64,000 bases of DNA from Lachnospiraceae bacterium (GCA_015057455.1 SVEH01000010.1:49786-113785); one strand, 5' to 3'; shown: positions 24,907-35,063, counted from the first letter of the stretch. Numbers and translations: made by a program. Notes: generated from the letters alone by a model not told the origin.

Positions 24907-26238
24907 TTATTTTTCCTTTCTTTCTCGTACTATAAATTTAAGAGATGTTCCCTTAAATCCAAATGCCTCTCTTATCTTATTCTCTAAATATCTTAAATAT
25001 GAGAAATGCATAAGTTCCTTACTGTTAACAAAAATAACAAAAGTCGGTGGCTTAACACCTGCTTGAGTTGCATAAAATATCTTTAATCTCTTTCCTTTAT
25101 CTGATGGTGGTTGTTTTAATGCCGTAGCTTCAGTAATAATTTCATTAAGAACTCCAGTTTGAATTCTCATTGAGTTATTCTGGATAACCATATCTATCAT
25201 CTCATAAAGTTTAGGTAATCTTTGTCCTGTTAGTGCTGAAACAAACATTATCTCAGCATATGGCATAAATGCAAGTACTTCTCTTATCTTATTAGAATAC
25301 TTGTACATAGTCTTGTCATTTTTCTCTATTGCGTCCCATTTATTGACTACAATAATAATACCTTTTCCACGCTCATGAGCGATTCCTGCTATTTTGGCGT
25401 CTTGCTCTGTAACACCTTCATTAGCATCTATTACAAGAACTGCAACATCTGCACGTTCTACTGCTGAAACAGTTCTAATAATACTATATCTTTCAATTTC
25501 TTCTTTTATCTTATTCTTTCGTCTAAGACCTGCTGTATCTATAAATACATATTCTTGCTTATTAAATTTTACAACTGTATCTATTGCATCTCTTGTAGTT
25601 CCTGCTATATCAGATACAATTACTCTATCTTCTCCAATCAACTTATTAATTATTGAAGATTTACCTACATTAGGTTTACCAATTATAGCAATCTTTGGTC
25701 TTTCATCTTGTTCTTCTTCTATTGCAATAGACTTAGTTGTTTTAAATTGAAATACAACTTCATCTAGCATATCTCCAAGTCCTTGCTTTGCTGATGCTGA
25801 TATAGGGAATGGATCTCCTATTCCTAAATTAAAGAACTCATATACATCTGCTTCGTATTTTTCAAAATTATCTACTTTATTAACTACAAGAACAACTGGC
25901 TTGCCTGACTTTCTTAGCATATCTGCAACCTTATAGTCAGAATCAACTAACCCTTGTTTTACATCAACTAAGAACATAATTACATCTGCTGTGTCTATAG
26001 CTATCATAGCTTGTTCACGCATATGTTTAAGCATCATATCTCCTGTATCAGGTTCAATTCCACCAGTATCTACAATTGTAAAATTATGATTTAACCAATC
26101 AACATCTGCATATATTCTATCTCTAGTTACACCAGGATAATCCTTTACAATTGATATTCTCTCTCCTGCTAAAGTATTAAACAACGTAGACTTACCCACA
26201 TTTGGTCTACCTACTATAGCAACTATCGGTTTACTCAT
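24907..26238 (-). CDS. der: GTPase Der (EngA), ribosome assembly
   Basis: A 443-residue protein with two tandem GTPase domains (P-loops GRPNVGKST near residue 10 and GKPNVGKSS near 187; DTGGIE and DTAGLRRK switch II motifs; NKVD and NKWD specificity motifs) and a C-terminal KH-like domain. It is essential for 50S ribosomal subunit assembly in bacteria. AGGAGG precedes the ATG. It sits between the DUF512 gene and plsY with very short gaps, an order common in Firmicutes. Confidence 0.97.
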   Translation of the reverse strand: MSKPIVAIVGRPNVGKSTLFNTLAGERISIVKDYPGVTRDRIYADVDWLNHNFTIVDTGGIEPDTGDMMLKHMREQAMIAIDTADVIMFLVDVKQGLVDSDYKVADMLRKSGKPVVLVVNKVDNFEKYEADVYEFFNLGIGDPFPISASAKQGLGDMLDEVVFQFKTTKSIAIEEEQDERPKIAIIGKPNVGKSSIINKLIGEDRVIVSDIAGTTRDAIDTVVKFNKQEYVFIDTAGLRRKNKIKEEIERYSIIRTVSAVERADVAVLVIDANEGVTEQDAKIAGIAHERGKGIIIVVNKWDAIEKNDKTMYKYSNKIREVLAFMPYAEIMFVSALTGQRLPKLYEMIDMVIQNNSMRIQTGVLNEIITEATALKQPPSDKGKRLKIFYATQAGVKPPTFVIFVNSKELMHFSYLRYLENKIREAFGFKGTSLKFIVRERKEK

Positions 26239-26250
26239 TACTATCTCCTC

Positions 26251-27561
26251 CTATATTAAAATACCATCAACAAATGCCTTACCATTCTCTGAATCCACAA
26301 TATGAACTTGAATTCTTAAAGAATTCTCTATATCTTTAATGTCTAAATCATCTAAAAGCACTGTCTCTCCACTTTTTAATAACACACTAGGCAATAATAA
26401 TTTATCTCCTAGCTCTTTATCTTTAAGTTGCTTTATTATATCTTCTCCTGTTAATAATCCCGCAACTGTTATATCATGACCAAAATAATCATTAATTATT
26501 GTATATACATTAACCTTAATATTAGGATACTTAGCTTGTATCTTCTCCACTTGTTTCTTAATAACACCTGTAGCAAGCTGTCCAGTTGCAATTGATAAAG
26601 TTCGTGGTTTATTATCTCCTTCTAAAGTAGCCATATACTCTGTCACTTCATCTTGAAGAAGTCTTACCATTCCAACTCCATTCTCCAATTGCATATAACC
26701 TTCATAACATTCATCCGCTGGCACTTCTCTTCCTGCTTGAATGTACCACTCATCACTGGCATAAACAAATCTAACACCATATTTATTAAGGAAATGCTGT
26801 TGCCATCTCTCTATTTGATTAATTATCTCTATACAATCTTCTTTAGAGAACATAGGCACTTGCTCTAGTCCATCTCTAAACTTAGTTTGTCCCATAGGTA
26901 CAACTGATAAGGATTGCATATATGGAATATACATAGCTAAATCCTCTATGGTTCTATCTAATTCTTTACCATCATTCCATCCCTTACAACAAACAATCTG
27001 ACTATTCATATGAATCTCACCTTCATATAAAGTAGTTAAATTATCCATTATATTGCCTGCAAATCTATTATTTAACATTCTGCATCTCAACTCTGGATTA
27101 GTTGTGTGTACTGATATGTTAATAGGCTCTAACTTATATGTAATAATTCTCTGAATATCTTTCTCCTTCATGTTAGTCAAAGTAATATAATTACCTTGTA
27201 AAAAAGATAATCTTGAATCATCATCTTTAAAATATAATGTATCTCTCATACCTGGCGGCATCTGATCTATAAAACAGAAAATACACTTATTACGACAAGT
27301 TTTATAACAGTCCATAAGACTTTCACCAAAGCCTATACCTAAGTCCTCATCATAATCCTTTTCTATCTCTAATTCCCATTCTTCGCCATCCGTTTTACGA
27401 ATTATAACAGTAATAAACTCATCATTTATTAAATAGCGGTAATCAAATACATCATCTATATCTTGACCATTTATACTAATTAAAGTATCACCTACTTCAA
27501 TCCCCATCTCCATTGCAATACTATCCTCTTCAATTGCTTTTATCTCATGATATTTAGACAT
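26251..27561 (-). CDS. DUF512 radical-SAM-like protein with PDZ domain
   Basis: A 436-residue protein with an N-terminal PDZ-like domain (about 1-70, MEMGIEVGDTLISINGQDID), then a Cys cluster CYKTCRNKCIFCFIDQ (Cys85, 89, 93, 96) whose CxxxCxxC spacing suits a radical-SAM iron-sulfur cluster, and a C-terminal DUF512 domain. The family is widespread in Clostridia next to der; its substrate is unknown. It is the first gene of the operon leading to der, plsY, gpsA and pot, with a promoter at 27631-27659. Confidence 0.9.
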   Translation of the reverse strand: MSKYHEIKAIEEDSIAMEMGIEVGDTLISINGQDIDDVFDYRYLINDEFITVIIRKTDGEEWELEIEKDYDEDLGIGFGESLMDCYKTCRNKCIFCFIDQMPPGMRDTLYFKDDDSRLSFLQGNYITLTNMKEKDIQRIITYKLEPINISVHTTNPELRCRMLNNRFAGNIMDNLTTLYEGEIHMNSQIVCCKGWNDGKELDRTIEDLAMYIPYMQSLSVVPMGQTKFRDGLEQVPMFSKEDCIEIINQIERWQQHFLNKYGVRFVYASDEWYIQAGREVPADECYEGYMQLENGVGMVRLLQDEVTEYMATLEGDNKPRTLSIATGQLATGVIKKQVEKIQAKYPNIKVNVYTIINDYFGHDITVAGLLTGEDIIKQLKDKELGDKLLLPSVLLKSGETVLLDDLDIKDIENSLRIQVHIVDSENGKAFVDGILI

Positions 27562-27630
27562 GAATCCTCTTACCTTTCTAAACTATTCCATAAATATTAA
27601 ACATAGTTATTCATACTACTACAATTATAC

Positions 27631-27659
27631 ATAATAACAATATTTTTAACGTTTGTAAA
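27631..27659 (-). promoter_or_regulatory. Sigma-A-type promoter of the DUF512-der-plsY-gpsA operon
   Basis: Minus strand TTTACA (27654-27659), 17 bp spacer, TATTAT (27631-27636). Confidence 0.5.
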
Positions 27660-27666
27660 CATTTTT

Positions 27667-27680
27667 TTACCAAATGGTAA
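27667..27680. promoter_or_regulatory. Palindrome TTACCA-AA-TGGTAA upstream of the DUF512 promoter
   Basis: A 6 bp perfect inverted repeat with a 2-base centre ends about 8 bases upstream of the -35 element. It could be a regulator binding site or the base of the adjoining stem-loop. Confidence 0.3.
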
Positions 27681-27747
27681 CTCCAGGACAAATTCGTTCT
27701 GCAGAGCAAAAAACTTTGCGAATTTGTATGCATCCTCCGTAGGAGTT
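27679..27747. promoter_or_regulatory. Two-tiered stem-loop between pgeF and the DUF512 gene
   Basis: AACTCC (27679-27684) pairs with GGAGTT (27742-27747), and ACAAATTCG (27688-27696) with CGAATTTGT (27719-27727). The GGAG of the outer arm could instead pair with a nearby CTCC (27735-27738), so two exclusive folds are possible. On the plus strand it is followed by TTTTTATTTT. It may terminate plus-strand RNA or act in the 3' end of pgeF. Confidence 0.45.
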
Positions 27748-27768
27748 TTTATTTTAAAGAAAAAATTA

Positions 27769-28623
27769 CTATACTATTTCAAGTACTGCTATTAGATTAC
27801 CTCTTTTACCTTGTGTCTTTCGATGTGAGAATAACAAATCATCATTACATGATGTGCACACACTTGAAATAATGATATTTTCAAGTCTTATACCTGCTAA
27901 TAAAAGTATATTTTTATTAGCCTCCCACAAATCAAGTTGCCTTTTATCATTGCTAGTTATTGTATATATGCTAGTAACATCAAACTTACCATCATACATT
28001 ATATGAAATTCATCTACTACTTCTTTACTTACTTCATAACAATCTTTACATATAGATGGTCCAACAACAGCTACAACATCATCCGGATTAGTTCCATATG
28101 CTTCTTTCATTGCTTCTATAGTTTTTATTCCCATACCAGCAACTGTACCTCTCCATCCTGAATGTGATAAACCTATTGCTTTGTTCTTTTTATCTACAAA
28201 ATATAACGGCACACAATCTGCATAAGATGTTACCAATGGAACATTCTTCAGATTAGTTATTAATCCATCTATATTATCAAATTTTCTTCCTTCTATTTTT
28301 TTCCCTTTAATAGATGCTTTTTCATTAAGTTCATGTAACTTTTCTTCATCAACTTTAATAATATCTGTTTTATGAATTTGGTCTGTTAATGCAACATTCT
28401 CTAATGTACAACCTATAGCCGAAAAAAATCTTCTATAATTCTCGTCTACATTCTCCTTATTATCTCCTCTTGTATAACTTAAATTCATACTTTTGTATAT
28501 TCCTTCACTCACACCACCATTTTTAGTTGAAAATGCGTGCTTTATAAAAGAAATCTTCTCTAATTCTTTATATGTTAAAAATTCCACACCATCTACTTTA
28601 TTAAGAGTTGTAATACTATTCAT
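27769..28623 (-). CDS. pgeF: PgeF/YfiH family purine nucleoside phosphorylase/peptidoglycan editing factor
   Basis: A 284-residue protein of the old DUF152/laccase-like family. It carries the zinc-site motifs: the His in HSGWRGTVAG and the Cys in YADCVPLYF, plus GPSICKDCYEV and the C-terminal DDLLFSHRKTQGKRG. Characterised members cleave purine nucleosides, and the E. coli member edits peptidoglycan precursors. The exact substrate here is not settled. TAGGAG precedes the ATG. It stands apart from its neighbours by more than 100 bases on both sides. Confidence 0.9.
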   Translation of the reverse strand: MNSITTLNKVDGVEFLTYKELEKISFIKHAFSTKNGGVSEGIYKSMNLSYTRGDNKENVDENYRRFFSAIGCTLENVALTDQIHKTDIIKVDEEKLHELNEKASIKGKKIEGRKFDNIDGLITNLKNVPLVTSYADCVPLYFVDKKNKAIGLSHSGWRGTVAGMGIKTIEAMKEAYGTNPDDVVAVVGPSICKDCYEVSKEVVDEFHIMYDGKFDVTSIYTITSNDKRQLDLWEANKNILLLAGIRLENIIISSVCTSCNDDLLFSHRKTQGKRGNLIAVLEIV

Positions 28624-28755
28624 ATAGTTCTCCTATTTAATATATATTTTTATATGTATTTTCTATCAGTATTGTTTTATATCTGTTTTTTGCTTTATTT
28701 TTTATTACTGCTTACATATTACTTCCATTTTAAAAAAATTTACATTATTAAAAAG

Positions 28756-29133
28756 TTACTCTATCCAGAAGGCATCCTTTATTAAAGATATATCTTCATC
28801 CTGAATACAAACAACATCAAACCTAACAGGTATATCCCTACCATAATAATGTTTATACAAATAAAACTTTGCACTTTTTATTATGTTCATTTTCTTCCTA
28901 TAACTTATAGACTCAAGGGCGCTACCTTTAGAATCATCTTTTCTGTACTTAACTTCAACAAAAACTATGTACTGTTTATCCCTTGCAATTATATCAATTT
29001 CTTTATGCCTAGAATAAAAGTTTCTTTCTAAAATTTTATAACCTTGTTTTATCAAATAATCAACTGCTATATCCTCATATTGATTACCTATACATCTTTT
29101 GCTATAGATTCTATTCAACTTTTCATCCCCCAT
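28756..29133 (-). CDS. YraN/UPF0102 family nuclease-like protein
   Basis: A 125-residue protein with the UPF0102 pattern: GNQYEDIAVDYLIKQGYKIL, RHKEIDIIARD, and IVFVEVKYRK, corresponding to the E...D...ExK core of the restriction-endonuclease-like fold. It is usually found near rnhB in bacteria, as here. A role in DNA processing is presumed but not proven. Confidence 0.9.
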   Translation of the reverse strand: MGDEKLNRIYSKRCIGNQYEDIAVDYLIKQGYKILERNFYSRHKEIDIIARDKQYIVFVEVKYRKDDSKGSALESISYRKKMNIIKSAKFYLYKHYYGRDIPVRFDVVCIQDEDISLIKDAFWIE

Positions 29134-29267
29134 ATTGTCCCTACTATTTTTTTATTTATTGCTTTTATAATTACTTAATACATATACTTCTTACATATAT
29201 AATTGTTTATTATTATATCTCTTTATTTTCATCCAAACAATTCAATTTATGTCTAATTAATTACTGT

Positions 29268-29582
29268 CTATAACTTAGACTTAATTCTATCCATATCGTC
29301 TACATATACAAGTACTTCTGCTACCACCTCGTACAATTCAGGTGGTATATATTCACCAACATCTAAAGTAGCCAAAGAATCAACCAATTTCTCATCTTCA
29401 TGAATAGGTACATTACTCTCCTGTGCTTTTTCTATAATTTTTTCAGCAATATTTCCTTTACCTGATGCCACTACCTTAGGCGCTTGCTCACCTTTTGTAT
29501 ATGCCAAAGCTACTGCTTTTTTGCTTTTATTTATATGAAATTGTTTTTTGTTATATTTTTGGTTAAACTCTTTTTCATTCAT
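29268..29582 (-). CDS. FlhB C-terminal-like protein (YlqH type)
   Basis: A 104-residue protein resembling the cytoplasmic C-terminal domain of the flagellar export protein FlhB: KKAVALAYTKGEQAPKVVASG, NIAEKIIEKAQESNVPIHED, and LVDSLATLDVGEYIPPELYEVVAEVLVYV. It has no membrane part and lacks the NPTH self-cleavage motif, so it matches the stand-alone YlqH family. Its role is unknown. The start is three bases after the rnhB stop codon; ylqH lies next to rnhB in Bacillus as well. Confidence 0.88.
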   Translation of the reverse strand: MNEKEFNQKYNKKQFHINKSKKAVALAYTKGEQAPKVVASGKGNIAEKIIEKAQESNVPIHEDEKLVDSLATLDVGEYIPPELYEVVAEVLVYVDDMDRIKSKL

Positions 29583-29585
29583 ATG

Positions 29586-30362
29586 CTATAACTCAACTTT
29601 CACAAAATTCTTTATAAATGATCTTCTATGTAAAGGACATGGACCAATTTCCTTTAATGCATCTATATGAGCCTTCGCCCCATATCCCTTATTAGAATCA
29701 AATCCATATTGTGGATATTCTTTTGCATATTCAACCATCATTCTATCCCTTATAACCTTAGCCACTATACTAGCAGCTGCAATTGATAAGCTTTTGGCAT
29801 CTCCCTTTATTATAGGAACTTGAATAACATCTTCATCAATACCTGGAATAGTTACTGCATCATTTAATAATACATCTGGTTTCCTTGATAAATTACTAAT
29901 TGCAATTCTCATAGCTTTATATGTAGCTTCTAAAATGTTTATCTCATCTATTTCATTTTGATACACTATGCCTACACCATAGTCAACTGCTTCTTCTATG
30001 ATGATATCATATAGTTCCTCACGCTTTTTCTCACTTAACTGCTTAGAATCGTTTACATATAGAATTTCACAATCCTTAGGGAGCACAACAACTGCTGCCA
30101 CAACTGGTCCTGCAAGTGGTCCTCTTCCCACTTCATCAATTCCACATACATACTCATATTCTAAATAGTCATTTTCAAATGTCTTCATCAATTTAATTCT
30201 TTCTTTTTCCTCTTCTAGCTTAGCTAGTTTATTTTCATAAGATTGAATTAACTTAACTACTCCTGCCCTTGTATCTTCCTTATATAAATCTATTAACTGA
30301 GTAACTTCCTCTAAATTAACAGCTTCAAATTCCTTCTTTATGTCATTTATGCTTTTGCTCAT
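29586..30362 (-). CDS. rnhB: Ribonuclease HII
   Basis: Degrades the RNA strand of RNA-DNA hybrids and removes single ribonucleotides from DNA. The 258 residues include about 65 N-terminal residues typical of the longer Firmicute form, then GIDEVGRGPLAGPVVAA (catalytic Asp-Glu), NDSKQLSEKKRE, and SIAAASIVAKVIRDR. All catalytic motifs are intact. Confidence 0.96.
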   Translation of the reverse strand: MSKSINDIKKEFEAVNLEEVTQLIDLYKEDTRAGVVKLIQSYENKLAKLEEEKERIKLMKTFENDYLEYEYVCGIDEVGRGPLAGPVVAAVVVLPKDCEILYVNDSKQLSEKKREELYDIIIEEAVDYGVGIVYQNEIDEINILEATYKAMRIAISNLSRKPDVLLNDAVTIPGIDEDVIQVPIIKGDAKSLSIAAASIVAKVIRDRMMVEYAKEYPQYGFDSNKGYGAKAHIDALKEIGPCPLHRRSFIKNFVKVEL

Positions 30363-30383
30363 AAACTACCTCCATTTGTGCTA

Positions 30384-31265
30384 TTAGCAGATACTATCTA
30401 TATATTCTACTAACTCAAAGTTCTTATCCTCATGTTTTACAAATAATGTACCTACATTCTTACCATCAAGAATAGAATTAACTACACTAACCTTCTTACC
30501 ATTGGCAATAACCATATCTGCTCCTGATGCTGTTGCAATTTTAGCTGCGTGGAATTTGGTAATCATACCACCTGTGCCACAACTACTTGTAACCCCTGAT
30601 GCCATTGCTTCTATTTTGCTATCTATCATATCAACAGTTTCAATAAGCTTTGCATTCTCATCTTTATTAGGGTCCTTTGAATATAATCCATCTATATCTG
30701 ATAATAGAATTAACATATCTCCACCTATAAGAGCAGAAACAAGTGCTGACAATGAATCATTATCTCCAAATGCAAATGATGTTGTTGACTCATCATTTAT
30801 TGGCAACTCAATTTCATCAGTGGAAACTGTATCATTTTCATTTACAATAGGGATAACGCCCATTCCTAATAACTCTTCAAATGTATTTTTTGCATTTTCC
30901 CTTGCAATATCATTAATCATAGTATATTTTGTCATAAGTACTTGAGCTACTGTCTGATTATACTCACCAAATATTCTTTGATAAACCATCATTAGCCTAG
31001 TTTGTCCAACTGCTGCACAAGCTTGCTTTAAAGGTTTTGATAATTTCTTTTCTTTTAATCCCAAAGCCTTTTTTCCAACTGCAATAGCACCTGATGAAAC
31101 AATAACTACATCTTTTCCTCTATTTCTTAAATCTGAAACCACTCTTACTAACTTCTCTATCTTAGTAAGATTAAGAGCTCCTGTCTCATCATGTGTTATA
31201 GTTGAAGTTCCTAATTTTATAACAATTCTTTTTTTGTCTTTAAATGCTTTTCTATAATCGATCAT
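30384..31265 (-). CDS. proB: Glutamate 5-kinase, short form
   Basis: Catalyses the first step of proline synthesis (glutamate to gamma-glutamyl phosphate). The ATG at 31263-31265 follows AAAGG with good spacing; a TTG nine bases upstream is a poorer choice. Motifs: VIKLGTSTIT, VSSGAIAVGKKALGL, NENDTVSTDE, FGDNDSLSALV, LLSDIDGLYSKDP, GTGGMITKFHAA. At 293 residues it contains the kinase domain and lacks most or all of the C-terminal PUA domain of long ProB forms. proA is not in the window. Confidence 0.93.
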   Translation of the reverse strand: MIDYRKAFKDKKRIVIKLGTSTITHDETGALNLTKIEKLVRVVSDLRNRGKDVVIVSSGAIAVGKKALGLKEKKLSKPLKQACAAVGQTRLMMVYQRIFGEYNQTVAQVLMTKYTMINDIARENAKNTFEELLGMGVIPIVNENDTVSTDEIELPINDESTTSFAFGDNDSLSALVSALIGGDMLILLSDIDGLYSKDPNKDENAKLIETVDMIDSKIEAMASGVTSSCGTGGMITKFHAAKIATASGADMVIANGKKVSVVNSILDGKNVGTLFVKHEDKNFELVEYIDSIC

Positions 31266-31287
31266 ATTCAACAACCTTTCTTATGTT

Positions 31288-32883
31288 TTATTTGTTGCTA
31301 TATTTTCCTACTATTGCTTCAAAAACTTTTAATCCATCAATTGCTGCTGATGTAATTCCACCTGCATATCCAGCACCTTCTCCACAAGGATACACACCTT
31401 TTATATTACTTTCAAATAATTCATCTCTTTCAATTCTAATAGGTGACGATGTTCTAGACTCTATACCTGACATTACAGCATCTTCTCTTGCAAAACCATT
31501 AATCTTCTTATCAAATGCCTCTACACCATCAATAATAGTTTCAGCTACATAATCAGGAAGTACATTATGTAAATTAGCCAATTTATATTCACCTTTTATA
31601 TTAGGTTTAATACTACCAATAGAAACTGACTTTCTTTTATCTTTAAAGTCACCATACAACTGAACAGGAACTTTGCCCTGTCCTTCTCTATATGCTGCCT
31701 CCTCTAATTCCTGTTGAAATTCTATTCCTGCAAGTACATCATCAGAACCAAAATCCTCTGGTGTAACATTTACAATAATAGCACTATTAGCATTAAGCTC
31801 ATCTCTATTATAATTACTCATACCATTAACTACTAATCTATTATTTTCAGATGAGGCATTAACCACAAATCCTCCTGGACACATACAAAAAGAATAAACA
31901 GCTCTTCCATTATCACTTTGATGTGTTACTTTATATGGTGCAGCTGGTAATTTAGCATATGCCTCTCCATACATTTTCTTACTAATCATCTCTTGTGGAT
32001 GTTCCATTCTTACTCCAACTGCAAATGATTTCTTACTTAAATCAAACTCCTTGTCTTTCAATATCCTAAATGTATCTCTTGCGCTATGTCCAATTGCTAA
32101 TACTACTACATCTGTTGGTATCCACTCATTATTATTAATTTCAATTGCTTTAATCTTCCCATTTTGTATATCAAAATTAGTCAACTTAGTATTAAAAAAT
32201 ACCTTCCCTCCCATTTTCAAAATGGAATTACGCATACTTTTAACTACATTTACTAACTTATCTGTCCCTATATGTGGCTTATTCACATACATTATTTCTT
32301 CAGGTGCTCCGTGGTCAACAAATATTTTTAAAATTTCTTTTTGTCTTCCAAGCTTGTCTTTTACCAATGTATTTAATTTACCATCCGAAAATGTTCCTGC
32401 TCCACCTTCTCCAAACTGAACGTTACATTCCGTATCCAATTTACCTGTATTCCAAAAGTCGCTAACTTTCTCAATACGCTCTTCTACTTGAGAACCTCTC
32501 TCTATTAAAATAGGTTTATACCCTTCCTTGGCTAACATGTATGTACAGAATAATCCTGCTGGACCTGAACCAACTACAATAGGTGGATTATTTAAATGCT
32601 CATCCCCTATAACTTGATATTTATACGTCTTCTTTGAAGCTAGTGAAATATTTTTATTTCGCACCTTTTCTAGTACCTTTTTTTCATTATCTACACATGC
32701 ATCTATACAGTATACATATTTCACTTCGTCTTTTCTTGCATCTATTGATTTTTTTACTATATTGTAGCTAAATAATAATTCTGGTCTTATTCTTAACTCT
32801 CTTAAAATAGTTTTTGTAAGAGCTGCCTCTTCATTATTATGTGCTTTATCTATATCAATTTTAATTTGATTAATTCTTATCAT
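31288..32883 (-). CDS. FAD-dependent dehydrogenase (COG2509 type)
   Basis: A 531-residue flavoprotein. After about 95 N-terminal residues a dinucleotide-binding motif VVGSGPAGLFCTYMLAKEG appears, then FGEGGAGTFSDGKLNT, AIGHSARDTF, and MCPGGFVVNASSE. The C-terminus has CGEGAGYAGGITSAAIDG. These mark the uncharacterised COG2509 FAD-dependent dehydrogenases common in Clostridia. Substrate unknown. Neighbours are another flavoprotein and proB. Confidence 0.88.
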   Translation of the reverse strand: MIRINQIKIDIDKAHNNEEAALTKTILRELRIRPELLFSYNIVKKSIDARKDEVKYVYCIDACVDNEKKVLEKVRNKNISLASKKTYKYQVIGDEHLNNPPIVVGSGPAGLFCTYMLAKEGYKPILIERGSQVEERIEKVSDFWNTGKLDTECNVQFGEGGAGTFSDGKLNTLVKDKLGRQKEILKIFVDHGAPEEIMYVNKPHIGTDKLVNVVKSMRNSILKMGGKVFFNTKLTNFDIQNGKIKAIEINNNEWIPTDVVVLAIGHSARDTFRILKDKEFDLSKKSFAVGVRMEHPQEMISKKMYGEAYAKLPAAPYKVTHQSDNGRAVYSFCMCPGGFVVNASSENNRLVVNGMSNYNRDELNANSAIIVNVTPEDFGSDDVLAGIEFQQELEEAAYREGQGKVPVQLYGDFKDKRKSVSIGSIKPNIKGEYKLANLHNVLPDYVAETIIDGVEAFDKKINGFAREDAVMSGIESRTSSPIRIERDELFESNIKGVYPCGEGAGYAGGITSAAIDGLKVFEAIVGKYSNK

Positions 32884-32953
32884 TTATATCTATCCTTGTC
32901 CTAATATTTTGTATTGTTAATGCATTTACTGTACAAAAGCTTATTTATACTTA

Positions 32954-34246
32954 TTACTTTATACTTGTACCTGCTATATAACCTGTTGCCCATGCCCATT
33001 GAAGATTATATCCTCCACAAGTACCATCTATATCCATTATTTCACCTGTTATATATAGCCCTTTATGTAATGTTGATTCCATAGTACTATGAGTAATCTG
33101 TTTTGTACTAACTCCGCCAGCCATAACTTGAGCATTATCCCATGAATTAGTGTCTACAACCTCTAGCTCCATTCCTTTAAGCACTGCTACAAGCTCTTTT
33201 ACCTTTATCATCTCTTCATTAGGAGATTTCTTATTAGCCTTTTGCTTAAAGGATTTCTTTTCATTATCGCTATCCTTCTTATTATTAAAATTCTTTACTA
33301 TATAACTTGCTAACTTGTTATTTATCATTCCAGTTAGTAGTTCTTCATCTGATTTCAAGTTATTATATTGATTATTTCTCTGTCTTCTCTTATTAATCAT
33401 TCCAACCAAACTAGAATAATCTATGTCTGGGAAGAAATCTAAACTAAGGGTTACTTTTTTATTCTCACCTAATGCTTTTGAAGCATATCTACTTAATTGC
33501 ATTATAGGAATACCTGATATTCCATAATCGGTAAATATAATCTCTCCATAATTACTATATACAATATGTTCTTTTCCTTTACCACTTATATGCATCTTCA
33601 CATCGGCTTGTAGTCTCACACCTGATATAGCTTTAAATGATTTTCCTTTACATTTTAATTGAACTAAGGCTTTATGAGGTGCGACAATTTTATGCCCTAA
33701 ATTCTTTAAAATAGCTAAGCCGCTTCCATCACTTCCTAGCTTAGGTGATGCTTTTCCTCCCATAGCCATAATTACATTAGCACACATATATACCCCTTTA
33801 TCAGTCTTTACTGTATAATTATTGTTCTTACTTTTATCTACACCAAGAACACATTCTTCTGTTTTAATATCAACACCTAATCTATACAATTCCATAGATA
33901 ACACTTCTACAACTGAGCTAGCTTGCTCACTATAAGGATATATATATCCATTTTTATTCTTAGCTAGTATTCCAAGCTCCTCAAAGAAATCTATAGTATC
34001 TACATAAGAAAATGTATTAAGTACATCTTCTACAATTTTTACATCTTCTCCTCTATAACTATCATAATCATACTGTGTATTTGTAAAATTACACTTACCA
34101 TTACCAGTAGCATAAATTTTCTTTCCAACTTTGTTCATTCTATCTATAATTGTAACTTTATTTCCTTTTCTTGCTGCACAAATAGCAGCTACCATTCCTG
34201 AAGCTCCTGCTCCAAGTACACAAACATCGTAATTCAAAATCATCAT
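32954..34246 (-). CDS. HI0933/BaiN family flavoprotein
   Basis: A 430-residue NAD(P)/FAD oxidoreductase of the HI0933-like family: LGAGASGMVAAICAARKG near the N-terminus, VGKKIYATGNGKCNFTN, MGGKASPKLGSDGSG, and the C-terminal GEIMDIDGTCGGYNLQWAWATGY. One clostridial member (BaiN) reduces bile acid intermediates, but the family is broad and the substrate here is unknown. The first two codons are both ATG and either may start. The gene begins one base after the upstream gene's stop codon. Confidence 0.88.
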   Translation of the reverse strand: MMILNYDVCVLGAGASGMVAAICAARKGNKVTIIDRMNKVGKKIYATGNGKCNFTNTQYDYDSYRGEDVKIVEDVLNTFSYVDTIDFFEELGILAKNKNGYIYPYSEQASSVVEVLSMELYRLGVDIKTEECVLGVDKSKNNNYTVKTDKGVYMCANVIMAMGGKASPKLGSDGSGLAILKNLGHKIVAPHKALVQLKCKGKSFKAISGVRLQADVKMHISGKGKEHIVYSNYGEIIFTDYGISGIPIMQLSRYASKALGENKKVTLSLDFFPDIDYSSLVGMINKRRQRNNQYNNLKSDEELLTGMINNKLASYIVKNFNNKKDSDNEKKSFKQKANKKSPNEEMIKVKELVAVLKGMELEVVDTNSWDNAQVMAGGVSTKQITHSTMESTLHKGLYITGEIMDIDGTCGGYNLQWAWATGYIAGTSIK

Positions 34247-34247
34247 C

Positions 34248-34958
34248 CTAACTAGAATATCCTTCTAAAATACTAATTAATTCATCTTTATTCTCTACAT
34301 ACATTCCGTTTTTTATATTCTTCTGCTCAATAGGTGGCAAATCTTCAACAAATATTCCTGTACTTTCATACAAAGTTTCTTTATCAGAGTAATAAACCTT
34401 AACTAGTCCATCGTTTTCCGTAATATAATATAACACTGTTGACTCATCATATATTTTTTGAATAACTACTTCATCTTCTGAAAAATTCATTACTCTAACA
34501 CTTAAAAGCCCTTTTGCCATCTCTTCTGTAGGCAGATTATTTATATAATACTCATAATATTTAGCTAACTGAACCTTTGTTAATCCAATCAAATGCAACG
34601 GCGCATCTTCAGTATCTTTATCTGTTGTCTTATTTTTCTTATCTATAACAATAGTAGTAAATTCTGTTCTATTATTTATCTTTTCAGCTTCACTTGCAAA
34701 TACAGCTGTTGATGTATCTTCTTCATCTATCAGCTCTTCGTCTTCTTTTTCTTTAAATGTATCTATTTCATTAGAAACATTTTCTCTATCTACAGAATTT
34801 TTTACCTTTATTGCATCGTTATAATTAGTAACCTTCGAGTTAAATTGATTACCATACTTTCTTATATATGTGTTATAGCCTATTACATATGCTACTGTTG
34901 CACAAATCATTAAAACAACTGTAATCCATAATATATAATTATGTTTTCTACTCACCAT
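34248..34958 (-). CDS. Single-pass membrane protein with BofC-like C-terminal domain
   Basis: From the ATG at 34956-34958 (GGAGG five bases upstream) the protein has 236 residues. A membrane helix (about 8-28) is followed by a charged linker and two folded-looking parts. The last 60 residues (YYITENDGLVKVYYSDKE, then GIFVEDLPPIEQKNIKNG, NKDELISILE) follow the pattern of the BofC C-terminal domain. BofC in Bacillus inhibits SpoIVB in the forespore intermembrane space; spoIVB is in this window. The match is by eye and the linker differs, so this is a proposal. Confidence 0.5.
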   Translation of the reverse strand: MVSRKHNYILWITVVLMICATVAYVIGYNTYIRKYGNQFNSKVTNYNDAIKVKNSVDRENVSNEIDTFKEKEDEELIDEEDTSTAVFASEAEKINNRTEFTTIVIDKKNKTTDKDTEDAPLHLIGLTKVQLAKYYEYYINNLPTEEMAKGLLSVRVMNFSEDEVVIQKIYDESTVLYYITENDGLVKVYYSDKETLYESTGIFVEDLPPIEQKNIKNGMYVENKDELISILEGYSS

Positions 34959-35063
34959 ACAAATACCTCCAAGAAAATTCTTATTCATATCAATTTGAAT
35001 ATTCATATAGTAAGTATTTACATAATTACAATTTATATACTAATTTATAAACCTATTTAAAGT

